DNA of 64,000 nt from Leucogyrophana mollusca (taxonomy: Eukaryota > Basidiomycota > Agaricomycetes > Boletales): positions 124,001 to 188,000 of the forward strand of contig MU266349.1 of assembly GCA_021014945.1 (NCBI GenBank), in the 5' to 3' direction. The position numbers were made by a program, and so were the translations under genes. Positions 11,673 to 22,285 of the stretch are shown piece after piece (position 1 is the stretch's first letter; every line of letters begins with the position of its first letter). Below the pieces are notes generated by a model. That model ran no database searches, was not told the DNA's origin, and was given only the letters and a program-made list of their open reading frames with translations.

Positions 11673-12748
11673 CTACAAGCTGAGTACCTCTTTCACAGTC
11701 CTCCACTGATGACCAGGCCAGAGCGAATTCGAACTTCCTGCACGTTGCTCATCATCCTTGCCCTCCGCAGCATCGAATCCTGTAGACGCTGCTCCCGAAT
11801 TGAAAGCCGCTTGCAGATACGCCCTGAATGCGCCATCTTTCACAGAGGGAGGGAATTCCGAGATTTCGACCACTGGCACTTTATCACCATACAGGGAAGC
11901 GAGCTCCCGAAGTGTCTTCCTTTCACCCTGGATGCGGAAAGTCACGTTATGAAGTTGGGATGGCGGCAAGTGCGTGAGCACATAAGCCAGGAATCCTGAT
12001 GCACTATCAATTTGCTGCTCATGCTTGACTGACAGGGCAGTTTTGCCTACCTGTAATGTCAGAAACCGCCGTGACCGTCGCAGAAGTTCTTCCCTCGCCG
12101 ATGATATTAAGCTTTCCAGTTTCGTCGAGTGCAAGCAAATAGGGGATCGAGTCGATGAAGCCACCAACCTGTCGAAACAGATAAGTGCTGTGGTTTATGG
12201 AACGAAGAAGTTACTCTCACATAAAGACGAGCGTAAGGCAGGCCGGCAGCTACAAGTGAATCTAACCCAAACGAATAGTCAATCCCCTGTGAACGACAGC
12301 AGCAATGCATACTTACCTACGAAGCGACTCTTCACTCCCAAGATCCCTTCTGTATGCCCTGCAGTTGGCAGTCCGTACTCAGATGGTACAAACAGTTTCA
12401 CTCCCGCATTCTTTGCCGCTTCTGCAACAGGCGGTTGAGCGTCAAGGGCTTCGTGATTGATGGTCGACACGACAACTTCAACGCCATGCTTGCGGAAGGC
12501 AGCAGTCAATGCAGAGACGTCGGTGTAGTCGATTGCAGCATGGTGCGCGCCTTCGGGAATCTGTCTGGCTTTGGGCGATGGCCGAGTTATGATAAGTACA
12601 GAAGCACCGTTCGCCAGAAGCTCCTAGTCAGGCGCAAGGCTGCTAAGTGCACGTCCAAAATAACGAGCAGCACGCCTACCTTGATAAGTGGGATCGCGAC
12701 TGTACCGACTCCAAGGACTGCAATTGACTTGTACGTTGCTTCTGACAT
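11673..12748 (-). CDS. NmrA-like NAD(P)-binding protein, copy 2
   Basis: Second tandem copy of the NmrA-family gene, full length (about 300 residues). Start at 12748 (MSEATYKSIAVLGVGTVAIP), GT-donor intron after IPLIK, then the shared TAAFRKHGVEVVVSTINHEA and GVKLFVPSEYGLP blocks. The final exon begins GFLAYVLTHLPPSQLHN and ends TVKEVLSL with the stop at 11673. Differences from copy 1 are mostly conservative substitutions, which suggests it is still under constraint. It lies about 945 bases from copy 1 with the same orientation, so expansion by unequal crossing-over is likely. Substrate and role are unknown; redox sensing or small-molecule reduction are the family options. Confidence 0.85.
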
Positions 12749-13279
12749 GTTAAGTCTTTAGTGATGTGCTTACACAATGAAGGGTGAGAGGATAAACAAG
12801 AGCGGTTTGGTCTCTCCATCTTCAACTACCTCTAGTTTTATATCTAGGGGTCGTATAGGCAGGATTTGTAATGATATGTAAGAGATTTAAATCAAAGTTC
12901 GTTATCTTTCTAATACCTTCAGTCCCCGTCAATGCTACCTCAATGCCGAGTGATGACGAAACTATCGCGCAACCCAGGAGGTAGTTCATGGCCTCGGTGT
13001 GCTCAATCATGTCTCGAACTCAGATAGCTTCCTTGCTCGTATGGTAAGTTTCATCGTTTGAGGCTGCTTAGAGGTTGGTCCGCAGCACCAGCAGCCAGTT
13101 GGGATTCCGGGGGGAAAGGGGCTCCTGTCGCTCGATGCGAAACCGCCATCGGACGTTGGGTAAGAGCGTCGTAAATCATCCCACATGACTTTATATGTGC
13201 ATTTGAAATAACAAGGGCACTGTAATCCCTTGCAAAGGCCTGTAATGCACCGCGAACCGTCAATAAGTCACCATAGCAT

Positions 13280-14100
13280 CTAAGCTTTTGACCCTCCATA
13301 GTGAGCAGCGTCGCGGACCGTCTCCAAAGCCTTCCAAGCTTTGCCCAATGCTATGCTCTCCATAGCTAACCGTACACCATCTTTGTAATCCATTGCCAGG
13401 CCCACAACTAGCAAGAGGGCCGACGTATTCATTAATACGAAGTGCAGAACGGGCGTGAGGTGCACAGGAATATCGAATCCGGAAGGCAGTGCCTTGAATG
13501 CCTCTGCCTTCGGTGTTCCGCCTGCTACCGACGACAGCGGGTGCACATCCAACCCAAGATGCTCTGGGTGGAGCGTGACTGTTGCGGCCCCATCATCGCG
13601 CAGCTCCCGTACCCACGTATCACCTGCACAGCTGATCTCATCAAGTCCTTCGGCGCCACAAGCGACCTCCATCAGAGAGCGACTGTGCAAGTGCCTCACC
13701 GAGCCCACGCACAGCGACGCCGAGCACCATGCCTTTCGGGCATGCAGGATTGATGAGGGGCCCTAGGACGTCGAGCAGGCTGCGGAAAGGGAGAGCTTTG
13801 CGGTAGGGTGCAATCATGGTAAGTGAGGGGTGATAATGGGATGCAAGAATGAACGTGAGAGGCACTCGCGATATGAGTATAGGTATCCCCGGGGTTGGGG
13901 CCGCCAAGACACAATCCAGACTTTGCGAGAGATCGGCTGGCCCAGAGGATGAAGTAGACGCTCGACTTCTATGCAAGTGAAGTATGATTGGTTGGTCGAC
14001 GTTACCCTAACAGTGAGTTTCACCTTGATCACCCGGGCGCCTGCTGCTACAAAGGCTGCAGTGCTGCCAACGTTATAAGTATTGTACTCGTCCCTTTCGG
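13280..14100 (-). pseudogene. TRP4: Anthranilate phosphoribosyltransferase, C-terminal half, frameshifted
   Basis: The functional gene makes the second dedicated enzyme of tryptophan synthesis, joining anthranilate to PRPP. Here only the part from the PRPP loop onward is present: a degenerate YNTYNVGSTAAFVAAGARV (about 14050-14085), RASTSSSGPADLSQSL, then ASHYHPSLTMIAPYRKALPF and LLDVLGPLINPACPKGMVLG, then AEGLDEISCAGDTWVREL and HPLSSVAGGTP, ending at 13280. The two C-terminal homology blocks are in different frames with no room for an intron between them (near 13665-13690), so there is a frameshift. Upstream, an in-frame TAA replaces the rest of the GTGGDG loop and the whole N-terminal domain is absent. 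A working TRP4 must exist elsewhere if the strain makes its own tryptophan. Confidence 0.88.
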
Positions 14101-14691
14101 TCGGGAAGCCTTAAGAGTTCCACCGTCATGCCAAATATTGCCGCTTCGGTTGCTACCTAAGTACTGCGTAGACAGGCAAGAGAGCAGTGGGGATGGCTTT
14201 GCGACCCAAGGCGAAGCCGACTCGGACCTCGTGCCAAGGTATGTAGAACAATCAAAGAATGCGTTTTCGCCGAATTTGTGTGCCATCACCGATTTTGGTA
14301 TTTTACACTCCGCGGTTCTTCAAGCTCTTGCAAGTTGTCCTTGAGTTGTCCTCTGAGTCTTATGTCGAGTGACTCAAACTCTTGTCAGTGTACTGTTGAA
14401 TTCTCTTCCCTGCATCAACGACGCTTTGCAATCCACAGAATGTCGCGTTACCATCAGTGTTCTCATGTGATAAGAACACCCATTGGTCAAACTGCACCAT
14501 CCGCCGATGCTACGTCTTGAAGAGTGGATGAAAAGCTTGCTTCGGACAGAACGATTATATGTAGCTCTAAGCACGGACCACTTTTCTCGTGTCTTACTAT
14601 CGAAATAATTCCTACTGAAGGCCGCAGAATGTACAGATTGAAGCACTCAGTCAACGTTGATGTACCTGCAAAACGTGTGGTTTGACTGTGG

Positions 14692-15777
14692 CTACAAGTT
14701 AAGTACCTCTTTCACGGTCTTCCACTGATGACCAGGCCAGAGCGAATTCGAACTCCCCGCACGTTTCTCATCATCCTTGCCCTCCGCAGCATCGTACCCT
14801 GTGGACGCGAATCCCGCATTGAAGGCCACTTGCAGAAATTTCCTGAAAGCTCCATCCTTCACACTCGGAGGAAACTCCGAGATTTCGACCAGTGGCGCTT
14901 TATCACCGTAAAGAGCAGCGAGCTCCCTAGGGGTCTTCCTTTCACCTTGGATGCGGAAAGACACGTTGTGAAGTTGGGAGGGCGGCAAGTGTGTGAGCAC
15001 ATAAGCCAGGAATCCTGATGCACTATCAATATGTTGCGCTGGCTTGACTAGTGGGGCAATTTTGCCTACCTGCGATATCAGAAATTGCCGTGAACGTCGC
15101 TGGAGCTTTTCCTTCGCCGATGATATTGAACTTTCCGGTTTCGTTGATTGCAAACAAATAGGGGATCCACTCGATGAAGCCGCCAACCTGCCAACACAGA
15201 TAAGTGGTTTAGTTCGTAGAACGAAGAAATGGTTCTCACGTAAAGACGAGCATAAGGAAGGCCCGCAGCTACAAGAGAATCTGACCCAAGAGACTGGTGA
15301 GCTCCTCAGGAACGACAGTGGTGGCGCGTCCTTACCTACGAAGCGACTTTTCACTAGCAAGACCCCTTCTGTGTGCCCCGCAGATGGCAGTCCATATTCG
15401 GATGGTACAAACAGCTTAACTCCCGCTTTCTTTGCCGCTTCCGCAACAGCGGGTTGAACGTCAAGGGCTTCGTGATTGACGGTCGACACGACAACTTCCA
15501 CGCTATGCTTGCGGAAGGCAGCAGTCAATGCAGAGACGTCGGTGTAGTCGATTGCAGCGTGGTGCGCGCCTTCGGGGATCTGTCTGGCTTTGGGCGACGG
15601 CCGAGTTATGACAAGTACAGAAGCATTGTTCGCCAGAAGCTCCTAATCAGGGGCGAGGCTGGTAAGTGGCACGTCCGAAAGAACAACAGCCAACACGCCT
15701 GCCTCGATAAGTGGAGCCGCGACTGTACCAATCCCAAGGACTGCGATGGACTTGTATGTTTCTTCTGAGTCGGACAT
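14692..15777 (-). CDS. NmrA-like NAD(P)-binding protein, copy 3
   Basis: Third tandem NmrA-family gene, about 300 residues. It begins at 15777 with MSDSEETYKSIAVLGIGTVA, three residues longer at the N-terminus than its sisters. The first intron starts GCAGGC rather than GTAGGC (plus-strand gcctgcctcgat near 15700), so it is a GC-AG intron unless the gene is impaired. It resumes at ELLANNASVLVITRPS. The second half carries AFRKHSVEVVVSTVNHEALD, GVKLFVPSEYGLP and GFLAYVLTHLPPSQLHN. The stop is at 14692. No frame break was seen in the homologous blocks. Function unknown beyond NAD(P) binding. Confidence 0.82.
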
Positions 15778-16323
15778 GCTTAGTAGATGTACTAACGCAC
15801 TGAAAGGTGGGAGGACGAGAAAGACGAGTCTAGTTTCTCCATCTTCAATTGCCTCTTGCTTTATACTAACTTAGGGGTCGTAGTCAGGATAGCCATAGTA
15901 CAAGCTCGTCATCTTTCTAATACCTTCGGGCTCTGATGATGATCCTCGATGCCCATTGATGACGAAGCTATCACGCAACCCAGGAGGCAGTTGTGCTCGA
16001 TGTGCTCGATGATATCTCAGGTGGCAGTTTCCTTACCCGTACGGTAAGTTTTCATCGTCTTGAGACCGTTTAAAGGTTGGTCCGCAGCAGCCAGATCAAA
16101 GTTCCGAAGGGAAAGGCGCCTGTAAACGCTCCCGCCACTTAAGACGAGCTTCGAGACCACTGTCGGGCGTTGGGTAAGAGTGTTGTAGTCCATTGCATGG
16201 CTTTATCTGTGCATTTGAAATGACAAGGGGGAGCGCGAAGACGCAATGAAGACTTCGCAGGAGATCGGCTAACCCAGAGGATGAATTAGATGCTCGGCTT
16301 CCAAGCTAAAGGAGGACAATTTA

Positions 16324-16700
16324 TCATTCCTGGTTGGTCGATGTTACACTCATAGTAGGTCTCACTTTGGCAACCTGGGCGTCTGCGCCTGCTGCTACAA
16401 CGGCCGCAGTGGTACTAACATTGAAAGTATTGTGCCCGTCCCCTCCGGTCCCCACGATCGAGTCAAGGTTCAAAAGGACGGCTATGATCCTCTTCAGAGT
16501 ACGCCATGGGCGGTGGGGCGTCTGCAGTCTGTTCTCGTCTCTGCGGAGCTGGGCTGACATTACACGTGTCGGGGAAACAGAGAAACTGCGTTCTAGGAGT
16601 ACGACGCCAATATCCCGAAGGTCCCTGAAGACGGTGAGAATCTCCTGCGCACATCACGGCGACCACTTATCTCTAGGGTCGAAGTACCCTGACAGCGTCT
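16324..16700 (-). pseudogene. TRP4: Anthranilate phosphoribosyltransferase, PRPP-loop fragment
   Basis: A second TRP4 fragment, complementary in content to the one at 13280-14100. It keeps the exact PRPP-binding glycine loop, DSIVGTGGDGHNTFNVSTTA, followed by AVVAAGA and a donor-like end, but the C-terminal half that should follow has been deleted. Upstream of the loop, the sequence to about 16700 is open in pieces but I could not align it with confidence to the N-terminal helical domain. It cannot make a working enzyme. The intact loop next to missing downstream sequence indicates a fairly recent loss. Confidence 0.8.
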
Positions 16701-17107
16701 TCTGACTGGTGGGTCCCATAGCCCATAATAACATCGATTAACCAGACGCCAGTGTTGATCCCCATTTACTTATAGAGGCCTATGTTGGGCTCTAGGAGCT
16801 GTCGTGGTCAAAAATGGCTCACCATTGAATGCATTGTAATTGTCAGTCCTAGGAGCGTCCGTCGGTCTTTTAGGGCAGCAGGGCTTGCCGTGGTGCTGTC
16901 TCGACTTCGGAGCGTATGGTGAAGTCCTGAGATAGTGTCGGTATCGACGACGTCCTTGTCAGCCAGGTCTTCAATCGCAATGGCAGCACTTCTGGCCTCA
17001 AAGTCTTCTTCGTATGTGTGCCTTCATTTGCATTGTACAAGTGATACCAGAGTCATGGCGAACACACCAGCAGGCCCAAGTACGAAGGTATGGTCACAGG
17101 ACCCAGG

Positions 17108-18437
17108 TCAAGTGTCCCAACAGTGAAATTGACGCCAGCTACCCCCTTCCAACTGCATAACCTTCTCTGCACCCCTGACGTAGCAAACACCAGGAAACGC
17201 CTCCACGACTGACGTCGTGACCAGGTCCGCCAGCACCTCCCACGTGACGACGTCCGCACCTAGCCGCGAGCTTGTCGCCCCTACGACCTCAAGCCGACGG
17301 AGGGGTGGGTGCGGGCAGAAGCCGCGGCATATCGCGTAGATTGTCTAAAGAACGCTCCAGTGAGAAACCAATGCTCAATCGACACATAAAATTGGGGTAG
17401 CACATGTACATATATAGATATAGATAATACACCCACCTGCTTCGCCCACATCGCAGAAAGCAGCTGCGGCTCCGGCATCTTGAGCCTTAGCGAGCGGACG
17501 CGCGGGAGCGACGCGGCGGTCAGTTCAAGCTGCAGCCAAAGCGAGGCGCTCGCGCGGACCGACAAATGCGTGATCGCGGGCCCTGTGTGTGCAAGAATCG
17601 CATGCAACGTCACAATGTCATGATGGTCAATGTCCCGAAGGTGCAGCTCCTCGAGGGCCGGCTCCCCACCCGCGAGATGGTGTGCTATCTCGTCAGCCAC
17701 GCTGATGTCGTCTGTCTTCAGAAACCGCAGCGACGGCGATGCAACAGCACGCGCAAACTCATGCACGGAGTGTTCTAGTATTTCGGACGTGATAATCTTG
17801 AGCCTCATGACGCCGAGCGTCGCTTGCTCGGGCGGCGGCGGGGCAACGTTGCAGTGGTTAAACACCAAAGACTCGAGCCGGCCCAGCTGGCACAGCGCGC
17901 CCCAGTGAGGTTCTTTCACGGCACAGTCGTAGAAGGCGACGGATGCGAGATTAGACATCCGGCTCATGGCTTTCGCGTACAGCGCCGAAAACCCGTCATG
18001 CACCCACGACGTCCCGAGCCAATTCTTGAACTGACAGTCCGTGACGTAGAGCGCGAGGGACAGCGCGGGCTCCTTTCCTCCGTTGATTTGTCGGCACCAC
18101 GCCGTCTTGCGCGCGACATCTGACGGGCCTGCGTCCCCGTAGAAGGTGACGGACTTGAAGATGCGAGGCAGGACCATGGCGCAGAAGAACCGGCAGACGA
18201 GAGCGAGGTTGGACAGGGTTCGGATGCAGGCGCGCGTGAGGCGCGGTCCGGGGCTGCCAGACGCCTCAACGGTGTCGATGATTTCGAGGTATATCTCATT
18301 GGGCACGATAGGCAGGGCGCGGTGGCCGAGACGACGTTCTGGAGCTGGAAAGCATGACAGATGCGGGAGGTAAGTATTGAAGTGTGGGCTTATCTTATAC
18401 GGGTAAGACGGCACTCACTTGTCCACGAAAACACCAT
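17108..18437 (-). CDS. F-box protein with leucine-rich C-terminal region
   Basis: A substrate adaptor of SCF ubiquitin ligases, a hugely expanded family in Agaricomycetes. The most likely start is at 18437: MVFSWT, a short exon with a GTGAGT donor, then an acceptor before PERRLGHRALPIVPNEIYLE. The F-box core is ALPIVPNEIYLEIIDTV followed by LSNLALVCRFFCAMVLPRIF. The remaining roughly 270 residues contain irregular leucine-rich segments (LASVAFYDCAVKEPHWGALC; ALEELHLRDIDHHDIVTLHA; ITHLSVRASASLWLQLELTA) expected to fold as LRRs. A last intron (about 17437-17350) leads to a final exon beginning TIYAICRGFCPHPPLRRLEV and ending at 17108. Target protein unknown. GC-rich coding, like the AA9 gene next door. 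Confidence 0.85.
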
Positions 18438-18767
18438 CTCGTGTGGTGCATGCAATATATCACTCGGCGAGAGGTAGGTGCAGAAAAAAAGAGGAGATGT
18501 TGGGGGCTCGTGACTACATAACGTAATACGTCGGTCAGGGCTGTCGACTCCATGGTCCGAACTTGTGCTCCGCACACTGCTACTAGAGGTGAGGAGTCCA
18601 ATTCCAATCACCCTACAGGTTGCAGACCATGTCACGTCACAAAACAAACGTCTGTATTCAAACCAAAGCGGAAATAGACAAGTACAAACGAACACCTGAA
18701 CACCCGAGTACATGAATAACCCCACCGACCGGAATCGCAAAAACCAAGCTCAAGCCAAAACGCAGTC
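18438..18767. other. Spacer between AA9 and F-box genes
   Basis: About 330 bases. It must hold the F-box promoter and the 3' end of the AA9 transcript. No further gene is seen. Confidence 0.45.
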
Positions 18768-19916
18768 TCAGTTACCAGTCCAAACAGCAGGTCCTGGGAT
18801 TGTATAATTGGTAACACCCGGCATGGAGTAGACGTCGATGCCGACACCGGGGTCACTCCTATTACCCAGACGAGAACCCGAATCAGAAAACAGCCCTCCT
18901 TGCGCGCAACATGTTGCAGATAGAAGACATACATCTTATAGGCACCAGGGAGCTTGACAAGGTACGAACCCGATGGTTGTGCTGTGCCACTACCCGTCAC
19001 CTTCAATTGTGCGCACTCGGGGTAGAACTGAGGCTGGTTGGAGGTATGGATGGCAAGAAGCTAATGGGTATGAGGTGGGTACAAATGAAGGAGAAGGAGG
19101 TGAAGGCTGAATACCTCGTGACGGATAAAGTATTCGCCAGGGGCAAGCGAGGAGGGAATGCTCGTGGTCCACGAGCTGCCGTCGGCGATGAGCTCGCCTT
19201 GAGCCCACTGACCAGTCGGCAGGTCGCCGGAAATGAGACCCTTCTGATCGATCTTGAACTAGACAAGGCTGATTATGATTGGGAGGCCGTGTGCTAAGTG
19301 CATCCTTACCCAGTTCAAAGAGGCAGTATTGGCGGACGTGCAAGAGCCTCCACAGCTTGCCATGTATACCATGACTGGGCCGATGGAATGCGGCCATGTG
19401 CTAGACAGGAGGGTAAGCATGCGTAATGTTAACGAGATATGAAGACATGAGCGTACTTCCAGTAAGCGGTGATAGAGCTGCCGGCTATGGCGAAACATTT
19501 CAGCACGAGGGCGCCCATTTGCGATCATGACACTGACCTGCAACAGTGGCAGAAAGCTGACCAGAGCCCAAGCTCGCGCCGTTGCTATTGCAAGAGAGCG
19601 ATCCGGAAGTAGGGTCGGTGATGGGGTTGTATGTATCCCATTCGCGCTGAATCGAGGACTGGCCGGTGGGCGTATTGTACGCCTTGAAGCTGTATAGCGT
19701 ATCTCATCAATATCAGGGCGGGCACGATGTCATAATTTCGTGGGAACATACCCCTGGTACGTTGTACCGGCAATATTGTAGCTCAAGACACCACCGTGTG
19801 CGGAAACCTGTATCAATGGAATGAGACGAACACGCAAACTGGAGCCCTCAAAGACAAACCTGGGACATCTGGGACAAGGCGATTGCCAAGGCAGCGAAAG
19901 TGGCAGAGATAAACAT
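18768..19916 (-). CDS. AA9 lytic polysaccharide monooxygenase (former GH61)
   Basis: A secreted copper enzyme that oxidatively cleaves cellulose or related glucans and boosts hydrolases in wood decay. The start at 19916 gives a signal peptide (MFISATFAALAIALSQMSQ) interrupted by an intron right before VSAHGG, so the mature protein begins with His1, the first copper ligand of the histidine brace. The second brace histidine is in WPHSIGPVMVYMASC, and the conserved Gln/Tyr pair is in NQPQFYPECAQLKVTGSG. Small exons cover AGTTYQG-type and WDTYNPITDPTSGSLSC segments. The C-terminus is PGVTNYTIPGPAVWTGN, stop at 18768. There is no carbohydrate-binding module. About 230-240 residues, normal for single-domain AA9. 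A TATA element sits about 62 bases upstream. Confidence 0.93.
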
Positions 19917-19976
19917 GTTGATAGCTACTTGGGCGAGGAACTAGTGGTTGAAGAGATAACTCATGCTCGAGATCGT

Positions 19977-19985
19977 CCTATATAA
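19977..19985 (-). promoter_or_regulatory. TATA box of the AA9 gene
   Basis: TTATATAG on the minus strand, about 62 bases before the AA9 start codon, a typical distance for fungal TATA promoters of highly induced secreted enzymes. Confidence 0.55.
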
Positions 19986-22211
19986 GCTGTCGCCAAGCGA
20001 GTGAGGTATGTTCCACGGTGGATAAAAGGGGGGTAATTCTCGGTTCACAGTCATGAATGGCCCTGGGTCATCTGTTAACAGTACATTGCGAATGTCAAGT
20101 GCGGTGTCCATTGACCCGACATTTAATCTGTGACCAGCGTGGATACCGCCGCAGAGCGATATTGACTCAAAGTTTGGAACTGTCTAGAAGCTCGAATGCG
20201 CCTTCGTGTCATGGGACTGGGGAGGGCCAGTTGTTCTTTAAAAACTTTTCCGAGTCAGTAACATCTCTAACAGGTCAAAACGAGATGGGGGATTTATCCT
20301 GCTTGTCAAGTGCTGTGAATCCAGTACGTCCAGACCCAAGTGGAACACGAAGGCTATATGAGAGCAACAGAAATTTGCAACTGCAGTAGCTCAGCCGGCG
20401 AAACGTCTCGGACAAGGTACACGAGCACCCAACGCCAAGATTGCCTATCCTGCCAAGGAAACCACGCCTGCAATTTGAAGGGGCCGAAAAATATAGTCGA
20501 CAATCCATAATTGTGCAACCTCGGTGACGGGGCCTTGGACGTGATCGTTGTACCGGCTGCGTGAGATTGGTGAGGGGCTCCTCGATACGTCAGTTTGTTC
20601 GACGAAATTCTAGCGGGTGTAGGATTCAACTTGGTCGCGGGGACACGGCCAACCTTGTTTGATCGATGGAAGTGATACTGGTAGTACTGAAACAGACTCA
20701 TATGCACTGATAGTAACATCAGTCCAGCGGTAGGCGCAAGTCCAAGGAGTTGACCGGGGCCAAGTGATGGTGGACGCGGAATGAACTATTTAATTAATTA
20801 GATAATTTGTGAGTTAACGTGAACTTGGTTAACCTGCGATGCTCTCCAAAGCTCTGTCTGCGACTTGCACTTTGCTTTCACCAACTTATTGTCTTCCTTT
20901 TATATGATCTGCCTCCGAGAGACTACCAAGTTCTCTCATCTTCCGCCTTATGTCTCCGCCTTCCCCGTGAGACGAATACCCACATGAGGGACTTATGGGC
21001 TTGGAATGCTATTCAGTCTCTCTGCCTTTGACTCAAGGAAAGGGATCGAGACGAGTCTCGGTCCTCGGGATCATGATCAACCCTCCGGCCCTTGCACCCC
21101 CGGTCACCTCAGGCTGTTGTGCCAAGGCAGTGAACTCGGATGAGAAGAGCCTGAGTGTATTACGAAGGGCGCACTGGTGCAACACTACCACCGTGACTCA
21201 GGAGTACTATCTGTGTACCACCTCCCAAACAACGACTCGTCCGCAGCTGATCTATCCCGCCTGTCTGCGGGTGAATAGTACGGAACCCACCTACGGTTTC
21301 TGGTGGGATACAGTTCACCTCCTCGACTTTCATCTCTTCCGATGATGCTAGATCCGATCGAGGTTAGTCAGCTGCCATGCTTCATGCCCGCGTTGCTCAG
21401 ACCTACAGAATTTTCACTTGTATCGACTAAGCATTGGTAATGCGACCGACAGCTGCCGCTCCACCAGACTCCGAGGCTTTACACCGAGGACATGCACAGG
21501 CTCAGGCTAACGATGGACGCTCTTGCGCCAAGTCGGAATCACTGCGGTCTGAGGAAGACGGCCCCTGTACCTCAAGTACTGTTAATGTACCACTCGTAAC
21601 GAAAAAAAAATCATCCTCATGGCACTCTGTGGCACTCTCCCCAGAGGGAGCTGACACCCCGTCCGCCCTCGACGCCGTGCTATCCCTATTAATAATGCCT
21701 TGAGCTTTCCTTCGTCGGGGGGTTGCCTCGACGGGCGCGAAACTATTTTTACCCCACGAGTCGCGGCGACGGACTGTTTGCGGTCTAGGGACGATGGCCT
21801 CCTGTACTTCAAGTTACCACCCATGACGAAAATAACTGACAGACCGTGCTGCACCTTACCCTTCCGAGCAAGTTGGCACCCCGTTCAATCTCAACACCAC
21901 TCTATTCTTGTCAACTGTGAGCTGGGTTCCACTGGCATCCCGTTTAATCTCACTTGCGCTATCCCTGTCGGCCATGGCCTAGATCCCGCCTCGTTAGGAT
22001 GATTATTCCAGTTGACCCGACCCGAATGAACAGCTACCCCATTTTACTCCACAAGTCGCGTTATTAGCGAATGCTTGTCTCGCGCTTGAGGTCCTTACGA
22101 AGAACATTGAGGTCCCTAAGCCCATCTTAGCCCTGTGTTATCCGCTTGGAATCCACCTACCGGTTTCCCACCTGAGAACGCATCGCATCCAAGTCTGGCA
22201 GCCTGAAATGC
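19986..22211. other. 2.2-kb gene-free spacer
   Basis: No supported gene on either strand. Open frames are short, lack family features and do not splice into anything recognisable. Imperfect direct repeats occur at 21543-21670, 21779-21900 and partly 21920-21975. The left end is the AA9 promoter and the right end is the promoter of the repeat-protein gene. Confidence 0.5.
21543..21975. repeat. Diverged direct repeat, spacing about 236 bases
   Basis: The stretch from gcggtctgagga through cctgtacctcaagt and cgtaacgaaa (from 21543) recurs as gcggtctagggac, cctgtacttcaagt and catgacgaaa (from 21779). A further partial match (tggcaccccgttcaatctc versus tggcatcccgtttaatctc) lies at about 21880 and 21935. 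Matches are imperfect, so the repeat is old. I do not recognise a transposon in it. Confidence 0.4.
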
Positions 22212-22218
22212 TATAAAG
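22212..22218 (+). promoter_or_regulatory. TATA box of the repeat-protein gene
   Basis: TATAAAG, 68-74 bases upstream of the ATG at 22286. Spacing and sequence fit a fungal core promoter for a strongly expressed secreted protein. Confidence 0.55.
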
Positions 22219-22285
22219 ACCTTGGAGCCCACTGATATTCTGCATCTCAAGTTTACACTCGAGTTAACATCTTCGAAGCCTTACC

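Larger units (their letters stand above)
11480..14500. repeat. NmrA-TRP4 segmental duplication, unit 2
   Basis: Second direct unit. It contains NmrA copy 2 (11673-12748), the upstream block (about 12780-13180) and the C-terminal half of TRP4 (13280-14100). The roughly 180 bases 3' of NmrA copy 2 match those of copy 3 (cgtcttgaagagt...gtacctcttt), so the duplicated segment extends beyond the coding regions. Confidence 0.75.
14501..16700. repeat. NmrA-TRP4 segmental duplication, unit 3
   Basis: Third direct unit: NmrA copy 3 (14692-15777), the upstream block (about 15790-16240, including caggtggcagtttccttacc) and a TRP4 piece around the PRPP loop (16324-16700). Compared with unit 2 about 600 bases are deleted, so sequence just upstream of the block joins directly to the GDG-loop exon (near 16235-16260). 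Confidence 0.75.

Noticed and set aside
9650..19916. A biosynthetic gene cluster linking the NmrA genes, TRP4 pieces and neighbours
   Set aside because: TRP4 pieces are dead, there is no backbone enzyme (PKS, NRPS, terpene cyclase or DMATS), and the repeated layout is explained by segmental duplication.
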